From G963662905 sp965230045 (GTDB lineage Bacteria; Bacteroidota; Bacteroidia; Bacteroidales; WRLA01): 64,000 nucleotides of DNA. The notes below the pieces were generated by a model. That model saw only the letters and a program-made list of their open reading frames with translations. It had not been told where the DNA came from and ran no database searches. Of this stretch, positions 27,159 to 35,743 are shown in pieces. Position numbers and translations under genes: made by a program. The DNA is taken from assembly GCA_965230045.1 (NCBI GenBank), contig OZ245940.1, positions 3,596,001 to 3,660,000 of the forward strand, in the 5' to 3' direction. The stretch's first letter is position 1, and each line of letters opens with the position of its first letter.

Positions 27159-28334
27159 TTAATAAGTCAGCTTTCTCCAAAGCCATTCCAAAGGACCAAA
27201 GCGGAAATGTTTCAAGTAAAGTTTGCACAGGAAAAGCAGCGCAATGAAAGTAAAAACGGCTATCAATACGAGTTCAAAAGGACTGAAACTCATAAATTTC
27301 CCAAAACCATAGGAATACATCAGGCTGGTAAAAAGGACGGAATACAGTATATAATTTGTGAGCGACAAGCGGCCCGCATATTGTAATGGACCGAAAACCT
27401 TCAATCCGGTTTTAAAACCTAAAACACTTACAAACAACAAAATATAGCTAGTCAGAAGGAAAAGATTCGTGATTTCATAAACCCCCATATAAATTGCAGT
27501 TGCGTAAGGGTCATCAGGCTGTCCGCTGAGAATCCCAACAATATCCGAAGTAAAAGTATTCATCAGCATGCCGCACGACAGCAACAAAACCCCGGCACTG
27601 AGCGAAAACTTCATTGCGGTTTTCATTTTGCTCAGCACATCAAATTTCCCGAATAAAAACCCAAAGAGGAAAAAAGCGATAATTTTTGGAGCATAATACA
27701 AAAGGTTGATATTGCGAAAGGCCAGATATTCCTCGACGCGCAATGCAAAAATCTGCGGAAAGGCAGATGATGCATATATTTGCTTTACTTCAGGCAGTGC
27801 AATATCGGCTGTAGAGCTTAAGGAATCGGGCAGGAAAGGAAAATGAACGCGGAATGCCAGATACAAAACAGGCGAAAAATAAAGGAAAAATGCAAGGGGC
27901 AGAAGCAGTCCGGAGGGCATCTTTCGCGATAAAAGCAGCAAAATGCCCATCAGGGAATACGACAAAAGAATATCGCCGGCCCAAAAGAAAAGGATATGTG
28001 CCAGGCCGAAAACAAACAGAACGCCCAGGCGGCGCAGATAAAATCCAAAAAACGCTTTTTCCCTGCCCGCAAACTTTTGATACTGAAGAAAAAAGCCAAT
28101 TCCGAAAAGAAGGGAAAACAGGCCAATAAATTTGTCGGCTGCATAATTGACAATCAGGCTAAAAACCTGACTATTCAGCGGATCTCCGAATTGCGCATAA
28201 AAACCACTAAAATCGAAGAAAGAGGCATTATACCCAAAGACATTAACGAGCAATACGCCAAATAGCGCAAAACCACGCAAAACATCCAGTTCGATGATGC
28301 GGTTTGAAGGTTGGGTTGGTCCATTGTTGCGCAT
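27159..28334 (-). CDS. DUF418 family membrane protein (YeiB-like)
   Basis: This is a 391-aa polytopic membrane protein with about ten hydrophobic segments. The start RIIELDVLRGFALFGVLLVN is the N-terminal heparan/acyltransferase-3-like region typical of DUF418 proteins, and the C-terminus (FGPLQYAGRLSLTNYILYS ... HFRFGPLEWLWR) is the DUF418 domain. These proteins are of uncertain function; a role in membrane transport or modification is suggested by the fold. It stands alone. Confidence 0.85.
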   Translation of the reverse strand: MRNNGPTQPSNRIIELDVLRGFALFGVLLVNVFGYNASFFDFSGFYAQFGDPLNSQVFSLIVNYAADKFIGLFSLLFGIGFFLQYQKFAGREKAFFGFYLRRLGVLFVFGLAHILFFWAGDILLSYSLMGILLLLSRKMPSGLLLPLAFFLYFSPVLYLAFRVHFPFLPDSLSSTADIALPEVKQIYASSAFPQIFALRVEEYLAFRNINLLYYAPKIIAFFLFGFLFGKFDVLSKMKTAMKFSLSAGVLLLSCGMLMNTFTSDIVGILSGQPDDPYATAIYMGVYEITNLFLLTSYILLFVSVLGFKTGLKVFGPLQYAGRLSLTNYILYSVLFTSLMYSYGFGKFMSFSPFELVLIAVFTFIALLFLCKLYLKHFRFGPLEWLWRKLTY

Positions 28335-28377
28335 ATCTTTAAAATCTTTTTAAACCTGAAAATATGATGGTGGCTTC

Positions 28378-29811
28378 TTATTCAATTACAATAAATTTCG
28401 AACTGATTATTCGCTGCTCTATATGCATGCTGCAAATGTAGTTCCCGCTTTTTATGCCCCATTTTTGGGTGCTGAAATCTATATGATGCTTCCCTGCCCG
28501 CAGTCGTTGATCAAACAGACTTTGCACATTTTTTCCGGAAGCATCAGCTATCCGGATCAAAACATTTGCGGCTGCATTCAGCTCAAATTCAACAGAAAAA
28601 GTGTCTTTTACCGGATTCGGATAGAGCCTAAAAGAGCCTTCGTCTTTATCTTGCCGTTCAATACTTGTTGCGTTTCCGGCAAAAAGCCAGAGGTAGGCAT
28701 CTTCAAATTCCCTGGCCCAAAACCATTCGCTGTGCTGCCCATCGTTTTCCTCAATTGAAATCACCTCATCTTCAGTAAAACCAACGGAAAGCAGCGTATC
28801 CTGCATTTCGAACATCTGGCGCACATACTCCTCCCCTTCCTGCGTACCAACAATCTGATAAATGCGCAGATCTTCTTCTTTTCCGGTCGATTTCACGAAT
28901 CCGAAAATTTCTGGATTAATCCAGTAAGCCGGAGAAAAGGCTCCGATTTTTCCAAACACATCCTGATATTTTATGCCGGCATAAAGCGAAATGAGTCCGC
29001 CCAGCGAACTGCCCATAATGCCGGTATTTTCAGGCCCCTTCAGTGTGCGGTAATTTTGATTGATGTAAGGCATCAATGTTTCCACAAAAAAGTCGATATA
29101 CAATCCGCCCTCGCCTCCACCATATTCGGGATTTTGCCAAGGGGTTAATTCATCAATCCGCAGGCTTCCTCCATTATCCACAGCCACTACGATGATTCCT
29201 TTATCGCCCTGGTCATGCAATGCGTTTAAAGTTTCATCCACTTCCCATTCTCCCGCATAGGAAGTGCCGGCATCAAAAACATTCTGTCCGTCATGCATAT
29301 ACAAAACAGGATAATCCTGTGTGTTTTCTTCATAATCCGGTGGCAGATAAATCCAAAGCCTGCGATAACGATCCAGCTGCGGCATATAGAAATTATCGGA
29401 GATGATATGGACATTCTCAGCGGCCGTACTTTGCCCGCCACCATTTCCGTTCAGGTCTTCCCAGCCCAGAATTTGCTGATAAAGCGTATCGCCTTCAAGC
29501 GGCGAATAAAAACGGTTGGGCACAAAATTCCCATCGGCATCCGATTCCACTTTAGACCAGTCGCCACGCGTAAATTTAAAATTGATATCACCAATATCTG
29601 ACGGAAGACTAATGCTAAACGTGCTGTTTTCCGGATTTTTGGCAAGCATATAATCTGCATTTCCCGGCTCCCAGCCCTGAAAATCGCCTGCGATATAAAT
29701 ATCATCCTCTATTGGGGTGTTTTCGGGCACAGCATCAATGATGATGGTGAATTGGGCCGAGGCAAAATATGCCAAAAGCAAAAAAGCCGTTAAGGAAATA
29801 CTTTTTTTCAT
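28378..29811 (-). CDS. Secreted alpha/beta-hydrolase esterase with CBM-like domain, T9SS cargo
   Basis: This is a 477-aa protein read from the ATG giving MKKSISLTAFLLL, a clear signal peptide; the frame is open upstream but that part is not signal-like. Order: signal peptide, a starch-binding-like beta domain (IYIAGDFQGWEPGN), an esterase D/enterochelin-esterase domain with GSSLGG (nucleophile near S269), then a T9SS type A sorting domain (RLYPNPVKDTFSVEF) at the C-terminus. It should be exported through the outer membrane and hydrolyse an ester or a carbohydrate ester. The substrate is unknown. Confidence 0.85.
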   Translation of the reverse strand: MKKSISLTAFLLLAYFASAQFTIIIDAVPENTPIEDDIYIAGDFQGWEPGNADYMLAKNPENSTFSISLPSDIGDINFKFTRGDWSKVESDADGNFVPNRFYSPLEGDTLYQQILGWEDLNGNGGGQSTAAENVHIISDNFYMPQLDRYRRLWIYLPPDYEENTQDYPVLYMHDGQNVFDAGTSYAGEWEVDETLNALHDQGDKGIIVVAVDNGGSLRIDELTPWQNPEYGGGEGGLYIDFFVETLMPYINQNYRTLKGPENTGIMGSSLGGLISLYAGIKYQDVFGKIGAFSPAYWINPEIFGFVKSTGKEEDLRIYQIVGTQEGEEYVRQMFEMQDTLLSVGFTEDEVISIEENDGQHSEWFWAREFEDAYLWLFAGNATSIERQDKDEGSFRLYPNPVKDTFSVEFELNAAANVLIRIADASGKNVQSLFDQRLRAGKHHIDFSTQKWGIKSGNYICSMHIEQRIISSKFIVIE

Positions 29812-29896
29812 AATAAAAACATGATTGGATTCTGCAGATAAATATACGAAGAATTTCAGATATAATATCCTACCAGGAAATTCGTCGGCAATCACA

Positions 29897-30439
29897 TTAA
29901 AACAATTCCTCCTGGCTTTTGCCGAGCATAGGCTTATTCAGTTTTCGGATAGATTTCAAAAGCTTGGTACGTGTATCTGCCTGTATATAAGTCGGAATCA
30001 ACTTTTCAAGACCAATACCGAAAACCCTGTGGATTATTACCAAGTCTTTCATTGAAAACTGGGAAAGTCCGTTCATCAACTCGCTCATATAGGTCTTAGG
30101 ATGCCCCAAAAGCTGCCCCAACTCCTGCTGGTTCATTTCAAACTGCTTCAGCTTGGATCGAATTATTTCCTTTCGCCTCTTTATGAATTTTTCTTCCTCA
30201 AGTACCAATTGTTCGGCTTTGTCTGATTCTGCTAAAAGTTCGTCAGAAATATTCGTAAAATCAGACCAGATTTGATCTTCATAGGCTTTGATCATCGCCC
30301 TGATCTCATTTCGGATATCTTTGTATTCGGGTCTTTCTTCTTCCAAAAGACCTAACTTCCTTTCCCACACAGAAGCTTTTTGCAGTTCATATTCATTATT
30401 GATCTGCTTCAGTTTTTTTATATCTTCCAAATCATCCAT
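29897..30439 (-). CDS. higA: XRE-family helix-turn-helix protein, HigA-like antitoxin
   Basis: This is a 180-aa protein. Residues 100-141 form a lambda-repressor-type helix-turn-helix (FEMNQQELGQLLGHPKTYMSELMNG). The N-terminal 90 residues are charged coiled-coil. It follows the HigB-like toxin gene by 6 nt, the toxin-first order typical of HigBA pairs. It should bind the operon promoter and neutralise the toxin. Confidence 0.78.
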   Translation of the reverse strand: MDDLEDIKKLKQINNEYELQKASVWERKLGLLEEERPEYKDIRNEIRAMIKAYEDQIWSDFTNISDELLAESDKAEQLVLEEEKFIKRRKEIIRSKLKQFEMNQQELGQLLGHPKTYMSELMNGLSQFSMKDLVIIHRVFGIGLEKLIPTYIQADTRTKLLKSIRKLNKPMLGKSQEELF

Positions 30440-30445
30440 TTTTCA

Positions 30446-30730
30446 CTATTTGATCCAGTTATTATTCCGCAACCACTTCTTAATCGCATTCCGGTTGTTC
30501 TTAAAAATCAATTCATAATCATCATGACTGCCCGCCCACACAATTGTTGCCTCACCTTCCTCCTCAAATTCAATAAGAATTAGAGTTCGGTGAATGTAAA
30601 TATCAAAGAAGTAAAACCTCCCTCCATAAACACAATCCGCATCCGGCCGATCACTTAGCAAGTCCGCTGGAATCTGCCATTGATTCGTTTCTATATCCAG
30701 AACAAGTTTTTGAATGGAGGCTATTAATTT
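30446..30730 (-). CDS. higB: HigB/RelE-like toxin, no ATG start found
   Basis: The frame is open from 30730 to the stop at 30446-30448. It encodes about 95 residues with the pattern LxxDIETNQWQIPADL, YFFDIY, ATIVWAGSHDDY and KKWLRNNNWI, which resembles HigB-type mRNA interferases. There is no ATG or GTG; the only usual alternative start inside is TTG at 30661, which would cut off conserved-looking residues. A non-standard start, a small N-terminal loss, or a sequence error would explain it. It is paired with the downstream XRE gene 6 nt away. Whether it is functional is uncertain. Confidence 0.6.
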   Translation of the reverse strand, partial: KLIASIQKLVLDIETNQWQIPADLLSDRPDADCVYGGRFYFFDIYIHRTLILIEFEEEGEATIVWAGSHDDYELIFKNNRNAIKKWLRNNNWIK

Positions 30731-30917
30731 TTAATTACCCCTGTTTTTTCTGATTACTTTGGCTAATATGAACTTATTGATTAAGCGCATGTCGCAAAGA
30801 TATGTAAAGTTCAGGAATAACAAGAACTATATTCGATAAAAACTGTTCAAGCCAAGACACACATTAAATAAAAAATAACTCTACAGTTGGCATTAATGTT
30901 GAGATTTCAAAAAAGCA

Positions 30918-31895
30918 TTACAATTTTTCATCCAATCGCCCCAGCAAACTTCCAATATCGGCTAATGTTTCAATCCTACCGGAACGCTTCAGCAAATAGC
31001 CTTCGTTTGCTATTTCGATTTGCCATTCAGCTGCAGCATCATGATAAAAGCCTTTTCGTTGCAGTGCTTTGAGCAGCCAGTATTTTTTAAGGCTGTCTTC
31101 CGCTTTGAGGCATACAGCCTTCTTTCGCACTGGCTGGATTCGAAAACTTCCTCTTTGTGGGTCAAAATCAACTTGCTTATTTTCGAAAAAACGCGCCAGG
31201 CTACCCGATAGCACCAGATCTTCGGGTGTTCCGGCTTCAAAACTTTTGTCTTTTCCCAACAGCCACAATTGGTCTGCCGATTCGATAGCAGGCTCCACAT
31301 CATGTGTGCTCATCAAAATGCTTTTATTTTGCTCATTGCTTATTTCGCGCAAAAGCAGCATCAATTCCAGTTTTGATGGATAATCAAGAAAGGCAGCAGG
31401 TTCATCAAGGAAAAGGATTGGGCTTTGCTGTGCCAGGCTTTTGGCAATCATGGCTTTTTGCCGTTCCCCATCGCTCAGGCTGTCGATTTTATTGCCTAAA
31501 AAAGCATGCACGCCGCATTGTTCGGCAGCTTCTTCTATGATTTCTACATCCTCTTTTCCTAAATTCCCAAGCAGGTTGGTGTATGGATACCTTCCGGTGG
31601 CAATCAGGTCAAATACACTCATTTCGGACACCTGGATTTTTTCGGTAAGCACCACACTGATATGTTTGGCCAGAAATTTACGGTTCAGTTTTTTAATCGA
31701 TTTGCCGTCAAGAAAAACATCGCCATCTAAAGGAGGCTGCAAACCACTGAGCACGCGCAAGAGTGTTGATTTTCCCGCGCCATTAGAACCCAACATACAG
31801 ACAAGTTCACCCATCGGCAGAGTCAAATCATCAAAATGATGCAAAGCTTTTGCTCCATAGCCTGTGCTGATATTTTTTGCGTGCAAAATGGCCAT
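30918..31895 (-). CDS. ABC transporter ATP-binding protein, FecE/BtuD type
   Basis: This is a 325-aa ATPase. Walker A is GSNGAGKS at 36-43, the signature is LSDGERQ, and Walker B ILFLDEP. The N-terminal 240 residues are the ABC domain; the last 80 residues are an extra helical tail that is absent from the E. coli FecE/BtuD form. It powers the permease encoded immediately upstream, whose last base overlaps its first. Together with the permease and substrate-binding lipoprotein this is a siderophore- or cobalamin-type importer. No TonB-dependent receptor gene lies next to it. Confidence 0.88.
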   Translation of the reverse strand: MAILHAKNISTGYGAKALHHFDDLTLPMGELVCMLGSNGAGKSTLLRVLSGLQPPLDGDVFLDGKSIKKLNRKFLAKHISVVLTEKIQVSEMSVFDLIATGRYPYTNLLGNLGKEDVEIIEEAAEQCGVHAFLGNKIDSLSDGERQKAMIAKSLAQQSPILFLDEPAAFLDYPSKLELMLLLREISNEQNKSILMSTHDVEPAIESADQLWLLGKDKSFEAGTPEDLVLSGSLARFFENKQVDFDPQRGSFRIQPVRKKAVCLKAEDSLKKYWLLKALQRKGFYHDAAAEWQIEIANEGYLLKRSGRIETLADIGSLLGRLDEKL

Positions 31896-32920
31896 CAGAA
31901 ATGGATGTTTTTACGTTTCAACATAAACCAGATGACCAATGGAGCACCAAATAGAGAGGTTACCGCATTGACAGGCAAAGCATAGGGCAATCCGGGCAGG
32001 CGTGCTATCAGGTTACATGCCAGGGCAATGACTGCACCCAGAAGCATCACCAAAGGCAAAAGCAGACGATGGTCAGAAGTGCGCAGCATTTGGCGTAGCA
32101 GATGCGGCACAGCCAATCCAATAAAAGCTATTGGCCCGCAAAGTGCGGTGATGATGGCCGCCAGTCCACCGGAAACCAAAATTAGGATAAAGCGCGCCCG
32201 AACAGGATTCATACCCAGATTGCGCGCATAATTTTCTCCGAGCATCATCAGGTTGAGGGATTTTACCAAAAAGAGGGATACCAGCAGGAGTCCGGAAACC
32301 GAAAGCAGCAATATGGGCAATTGTGATGGCGTCACCCGTGAAAATGATCCCAGCCCCCAGATCACATAAGCCTGCAAACCTTCGCGCGTGGCATAAAACT
32401 GCAATACGCCAACCAAAGCTGAAACGGCATAGGAAACCATCAGGCCCACAATTAATAGGCTCAATGGCGGAGTGCGAAAAGAGAGCATCATCATCAAGAA
32501 TAAAACGGCAAAAGCACCCATCATCGCTGCTGAGACACCGATTGCACCCCTAAGAACCAGGCTCATAGCGCCCATACTTCCTGTACCAAGGAGCAGATAC
32601 ACCAAAGCCACGCCCAAACTGGCTCCACTGCTGATGCCCAAAACCGAGGGGCCTGCCAGCGGATTGCGAAAAAGCGCCTGCATCATCATGCCCGAAACTG
32701 CCAAACCGGCACCGCTCACAATGGCTGTCAGTGCTTCGGGAAGGCGCAGCATCCGCAGTACGGCATCATTTTCTCCCGGCTTTCCAAAAAGGAAAGCCAG
32801 CACATCGCTCAGACTTTGCTGTTCGCGCCCCAACATCAGGTTGAGCACAAAAAGCAACAGCAAAAACACAGACAATGCAATGCTCAGGCTCCAGATGCGG
32901 TATGATGCGGATTTATTCAA
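31895..32920 (-). CDS. ABC transporter permease, FecCD family
   Basis: This is a 341-aa inner-membrane permease with about ten hydrophobic segments. The block LAGPSVLGISSGASLGVALVYL and the later CGPIAFIGLAVPHLLRQ are characteristic of the FecCD family that transports ferric siderophores, haem or vitamin B12. It overlaps the ATPase gene by one base and follows the binding-protein gene by 9 nt. Confidence 0.92.
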   Translation of the reverse strand: MNKSASYRIWSLSIALSVFLLLLFVLNLMLGREQQSLSDVLAFLFGKPGENDAVLRMLRLPEALTAIVSGAGLAVSGMMMQALFRNPLAGPSVLGISSGASLGVALVYLLLGTGSMGAMSLVLRGAIGVSAAMMGAFAVLFLMMMLSFRTPPLSLLIVGLMVSYAVSALVGVLQFYATREGLQAYVIWGLGSFSRVTPSQLPILLLSVSGLLLVSLFLVKSLNLMMLGENYARNLGMNPVRARFILILVSGGLAAIITALCGPIAFIGLAVPHLLRQMLRTSDHRLLLPLVMLLGAVIALACNLIARLPGLPYALPVNAVTSLFGAPLVIWFMLKRKNIHF

Positions 32921-32929
32921 ATGCTTGTT

Positions 32930-34036
32930 TTACTTCAAAAGATGAAAGTACTTATTTTTTCTTTGCGGCAAAATTTCCGGATGGAAGATATGCACAAAAT
33001 CGGCCAGGATTTCCTGAGGCTGTATGGTGGCACGACTGAAATAGTTCGCCTTCAAGGTATTGCAATAAATTACTTTTTTGTTTTTCCAGGCTTTAAATTC
33101 AGCGATGCGTTCATCACGGGCTTTCAGATCATCGTAGCTAATGGCAGCGGAAACAAAAATCCGCCAGTAGTCAGTCTTAGCTGCCGCCTGAAATACCGTT
33201 TCAAAATCGACGGGCATACTGGCTGTTGATTCTATTTCGCCAAATGCATAATCCGCGCCGGCATCACGATAAAATTCAGCCATATAACTTTCATTTCCCG
33301 ATACATACCAAATGCCGCCATAATAATCCCCATCAAAAACAGAGGGCTTATGATTTATGCTTTTCAGGCTGTTTTCCAGATCATGATATTGCTTGGCAAT
33401 TTGATCAAAGATACGATCCGCTTTGGGCATTTCATCCAGCAGAAGAGCGAAAAATTTAATCCATTCTGCACGTCCCAAAGGGTCATTTTCCATAAAATCA
33501 TTAAAAGGCAAAGACTTGATTCCGAGGCTTTCCAATTTATTGATCTGATCTTGCGGAATAAAACTTGCCAGCAGATATTGTGGCTGCAGCTTCAGCAGGT
33601 TTTCATAATCCAACTGCCCGGAAGAGCTGACTTGTGTTAATTGCTTTTGTGATTTAATTCGTGGATCAGTCAGGTAGGATGTATCTGCCAGGCCACAAAT
33701 CACGCCCGCATTTTCCAAAGCCCATGCAAAAGAGAAAGCAGTAACCGATGTTGCAGCAAGTTTTTTCAGCGGAACACGGATAATCCTGTCCGAAGGTGTT
33801 CCCTCAGGCAAAACGACATCTTTTGCGGCCACAAAATACCGCTCACTGATACTGCTGTCGGCAAGATATTCCAATGTTTTGTAGCTGCCATGATCGATGA
33901 TACGGAAGGACTGAGCGTATTGGCAGAGGTTTTCGCCTTCGCTGATATTTTTGTTTTCCTTAAGCGGCGATGTGCAACCAATAAGAAGAACAAATATCAA
34001 AAAAGCCCCTGATATTTTATTCAAACAAATCTTCAT
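32930..34036 (-). CDS. ABC transporter substrate-binding lipoprotein (FecB/BtuF-like)
   Basis: This is about 368 aa, with the second Met of the frame taken as start because it gives a compact lipoprotein signal (ICLNKISGAFLIFVLLIGC, lipobox LIGC). The frame extends three codons upstream to 34045. Periplasmic binding proteins of this clamshell type capture iron-siderophores or cobalamin. Its start lies within the 3' end of the Cpn10-like gene (34017-34388), a 20-29-nt overlap that suggests coupled translation. The actual ligand cannot be told. Confidence 0.82.
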   Translation of the reverse strand: MKICLNKISGAFLIFVLLIGCTSPLKENKNISEGENLCQYAQSFRIIDHGSYKTLEYLADSSISERYFVAAKDVVLPEGTPSDRIIRVPLKKLAATSVTAFSFAWALENAGVICGLADTSYLTDPRIKSQKQLTQVSSSGQLDYENLLKLQPQYLLASFIPQDQINKLESLGIKSLPFNDFMENDPLGRAEWIKFFALLLDEMPKADRIFDQIAKQYHDLENSLKSINHKPSVFDGDYYGGIWYVSGNESYMAEFYRDAGADYAFGEIESTASMPVDFETVFQAAAKTDYWRIFVSAAISYDDLKARDERIAEFKAWKNKKVIYCNTLKANYFSRATIQPQEILADFVHIFHPEILPQRKNKYFHLLK

Positions 34037-34388
34037 CACGTTCAAGTACTAAAATGGAGTGTTGCGGCACAATAAAATATTTCTCGCCATCGAGGTGGAA
34101 TTCGATTGCTCCTTTTTGCATAAATATGGCAAGGTCACCTTCTTTGGCCTGGAGCGGGATATACCGAATGCTTTCGTCTTTTGCTTTCCAGGGTTCATCT
34201 TCTTCGGCGGGCATTGGGAGGGGAAATCCCGGGCCACATTTCACCACATAGCCGTATTGCACTTCTTCCTTTTCTTTATAGCCCGGTGGGAGATAAAGCC
34301 CGCTTTTGGTTTTATTGTTCTGCGTTTTGGGCTTGATCAGGACGCGGTCGCCCACAACGATCAGTTTATCGAGTTTGTTATTTTTCAT
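34017..34388 (-). CDS. Cpn10 (GroES)-like protein, stand-alone
   Basis: This is a 123-aa GroES-fold protein. KLIVVGDRVLIKP at the start, GLYLPPG in the mobile-loop region, and GDLAIFMQKGAIEFHLDGEKYFIVPQHSIL near the end fit the family. The loop region is longer and more acidic than in E. coli GroES (97 aa), which suggests a divergent chaperonin-like protein. No groEL lies alongside. It overlaps the binding-protein gene of the importer and may be co-translated with it. Its client is unknown. Confidence 0.78.
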   Translation of the reverse strand: MKNNKLDKLIVVGDRVLIKPKTQNNKTKSGLYLPPGYKEKEEVQYGYVVKCGPGFPLPMPAEEDEPWKAKDESIRYIPLQAKEGDLAIFMQKGAIEFHLDGEKYFIVPQHSILVLERDEDLFE

Positions 34389-34462
34389 GCTTTAAACATA
34401 TTGAGCTGCAAAATTAAAATTAATGGTGGGAAAGCCTTAGCCGAAATAAGAATAAGCCAAAA

Positions 34463-34512
34463 AACCAAAAAAAAAGGCAAAGACCCGAGCTTACCCGTAT
34501 GATCTTTGCCTC
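34463..34512 (-). terminator. Terminator of the 386-aa lipoprotein gene
   Basis: On the minus strand GGCAAAGA (34503-34510) pairs with TCTTTGCC (34476-34483) and is followed by a long T-run (A-run at 34463-34475 on the plus strand). Confidence 0.8.
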
Positions 34513-34536
34513 AAAAAAATATTATAAAACGCCAGC

Positions 34537-35697
34537 TTAACGCACCATATTCATACTTGGCATATTTGACTGCTGTGCGTTTTTGAGCGTGTACCATGTA
34601 GTGGATTCTGAAAAACCATCGGAGTCATAAACAATCCTTCCGGTATTGTCCGGGATGAACACACCACCAGGATTCCCGAAGTTATCCACCATAAAATTGG
34701 CAAAATAGAGGTTTTCAATGCCATCGGTTCCCATAGTTCCACTGAGCACGATAACCACATCGGAGCTGTAGCCACTGATTTCCACCTCAACACCGAGGAA
34801 AACGGAAAAATTATTATCATCACCAACGATAAATCCACCCTGGCCCACTCCGGTTTCGATACCATTGATATAATCGTATTTAATGGTCAGGTCCTCATCA
34901 TTCTGCTCGTAAAAATGGATCGTAATATCGGCAAACTGATAGCCGGGTTCATAATCGTTAGGAACACTGCTGGAATAAAGCACGAACGGGCTTCCGAGGA
35001 AAGCACCTTCAAGGTTTGGCGGATTTGTACCGGTATTGATCGGCATTCCAAGATCCTGCAAGCCTTCCAATGCTTCTGCGGTAATTATTTCATTGATATC
35101 CGGAGTTAAACCGTTGGGATCAACTTGCCCGCCACCATCATATATCATGCGTTCGTAGGTGATGATTGTTGTACTGGAACAGCCTTCGTATGCACCAACC
35201 TGCTTGGATGCATAAACAACTTCATCGGGCGTTAGAATAGTAAAGGTAAATACGACGCCGGGGTATGTATCGAGGATGATGCCGTCCTTTGTTTGCGTAT
35301 CGCTCCATTCCCAGCCTCCGACAACGCTTTCGTAACCGTCAACTTTAACGTATAAATCTCCATCCCTGCCAAAAGCAAGTTTGGTATCTTCAGTATAACC
35401 ATATTGGTCCAGAAGATCGATTTCATCAGAAATACCACAACCGGAAATCAATGCTGAAGATTGAGCAAAAATCCAATATTTCAGCGACTCATCACCTGAT
35501 TTCATTGTACTTTCATCGCCAACAAGGGCGGCTTCGCGCTCGGCAACCGGCACAATATCCCCAATAGGGACTCCGGGAAAGCGCTCCGCAAGTGTTTGCG
35601 GATCATCATTGTTGTCATCATCGTCATCATTGCTACAGGCAACAAAGAAAAGGCTGACAGAAAACAATGCCAGGAAAAAGAAAACTGATTTTTTCAT
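34537..35697 (-). CDS. Lipoprotein of unknown function, 386 aa
   Basis: The signal peptide ends in the lipobox FFVAC, followed by SNDDDDDNNDD, an acidic stretch common in Bacteroidota surface lipoproteins. The rest is predicted beta-rich and has no motif I recognise. A terminator follows. It is on the same strand as the four-repeat protein upstream, separated by 46 nt, so the two may be one transcription unit. Confidence 0.75.
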   Translation of the reverse strand: MKKSVFFFLALFSVSLFFVACSNDDDDDNNDDPQTLAERFPGVPIGDIVPVAEREAALVGDESTMKSGDESLKYWIFAQSSALISGCGISDEIDLLDQYGYTEDTKLAFGRDGDLYVKVDGYESVVGGWEWSDTQTKDGIILDTYPGVVFTFTILTPDEVVYASKQVGAYEGCSSTTIITYERMIYDGGGQVDPNGLTPDINEIITAEALEGLQDLGMPINTGTNPPNLEGAFLGSPFVLYSSSVPNDYEPGYQFADITIHFYEQNDEDLTIKYDYINGIETGVGQGGFIVGDDNNFSVFLGVEVEISGYSSDVVIVLSGTMGTDGIENLYFANFMVDNFGNPGGVFIPDNTGRIVYDSDGFSESTTWYTLKNAQQSNMPSMNMVR

Positions 35698-35743
35698 AAT
35701 TAAAGATTTGATAAATAATAGATTAATTTAATTTTTTAGGCGT

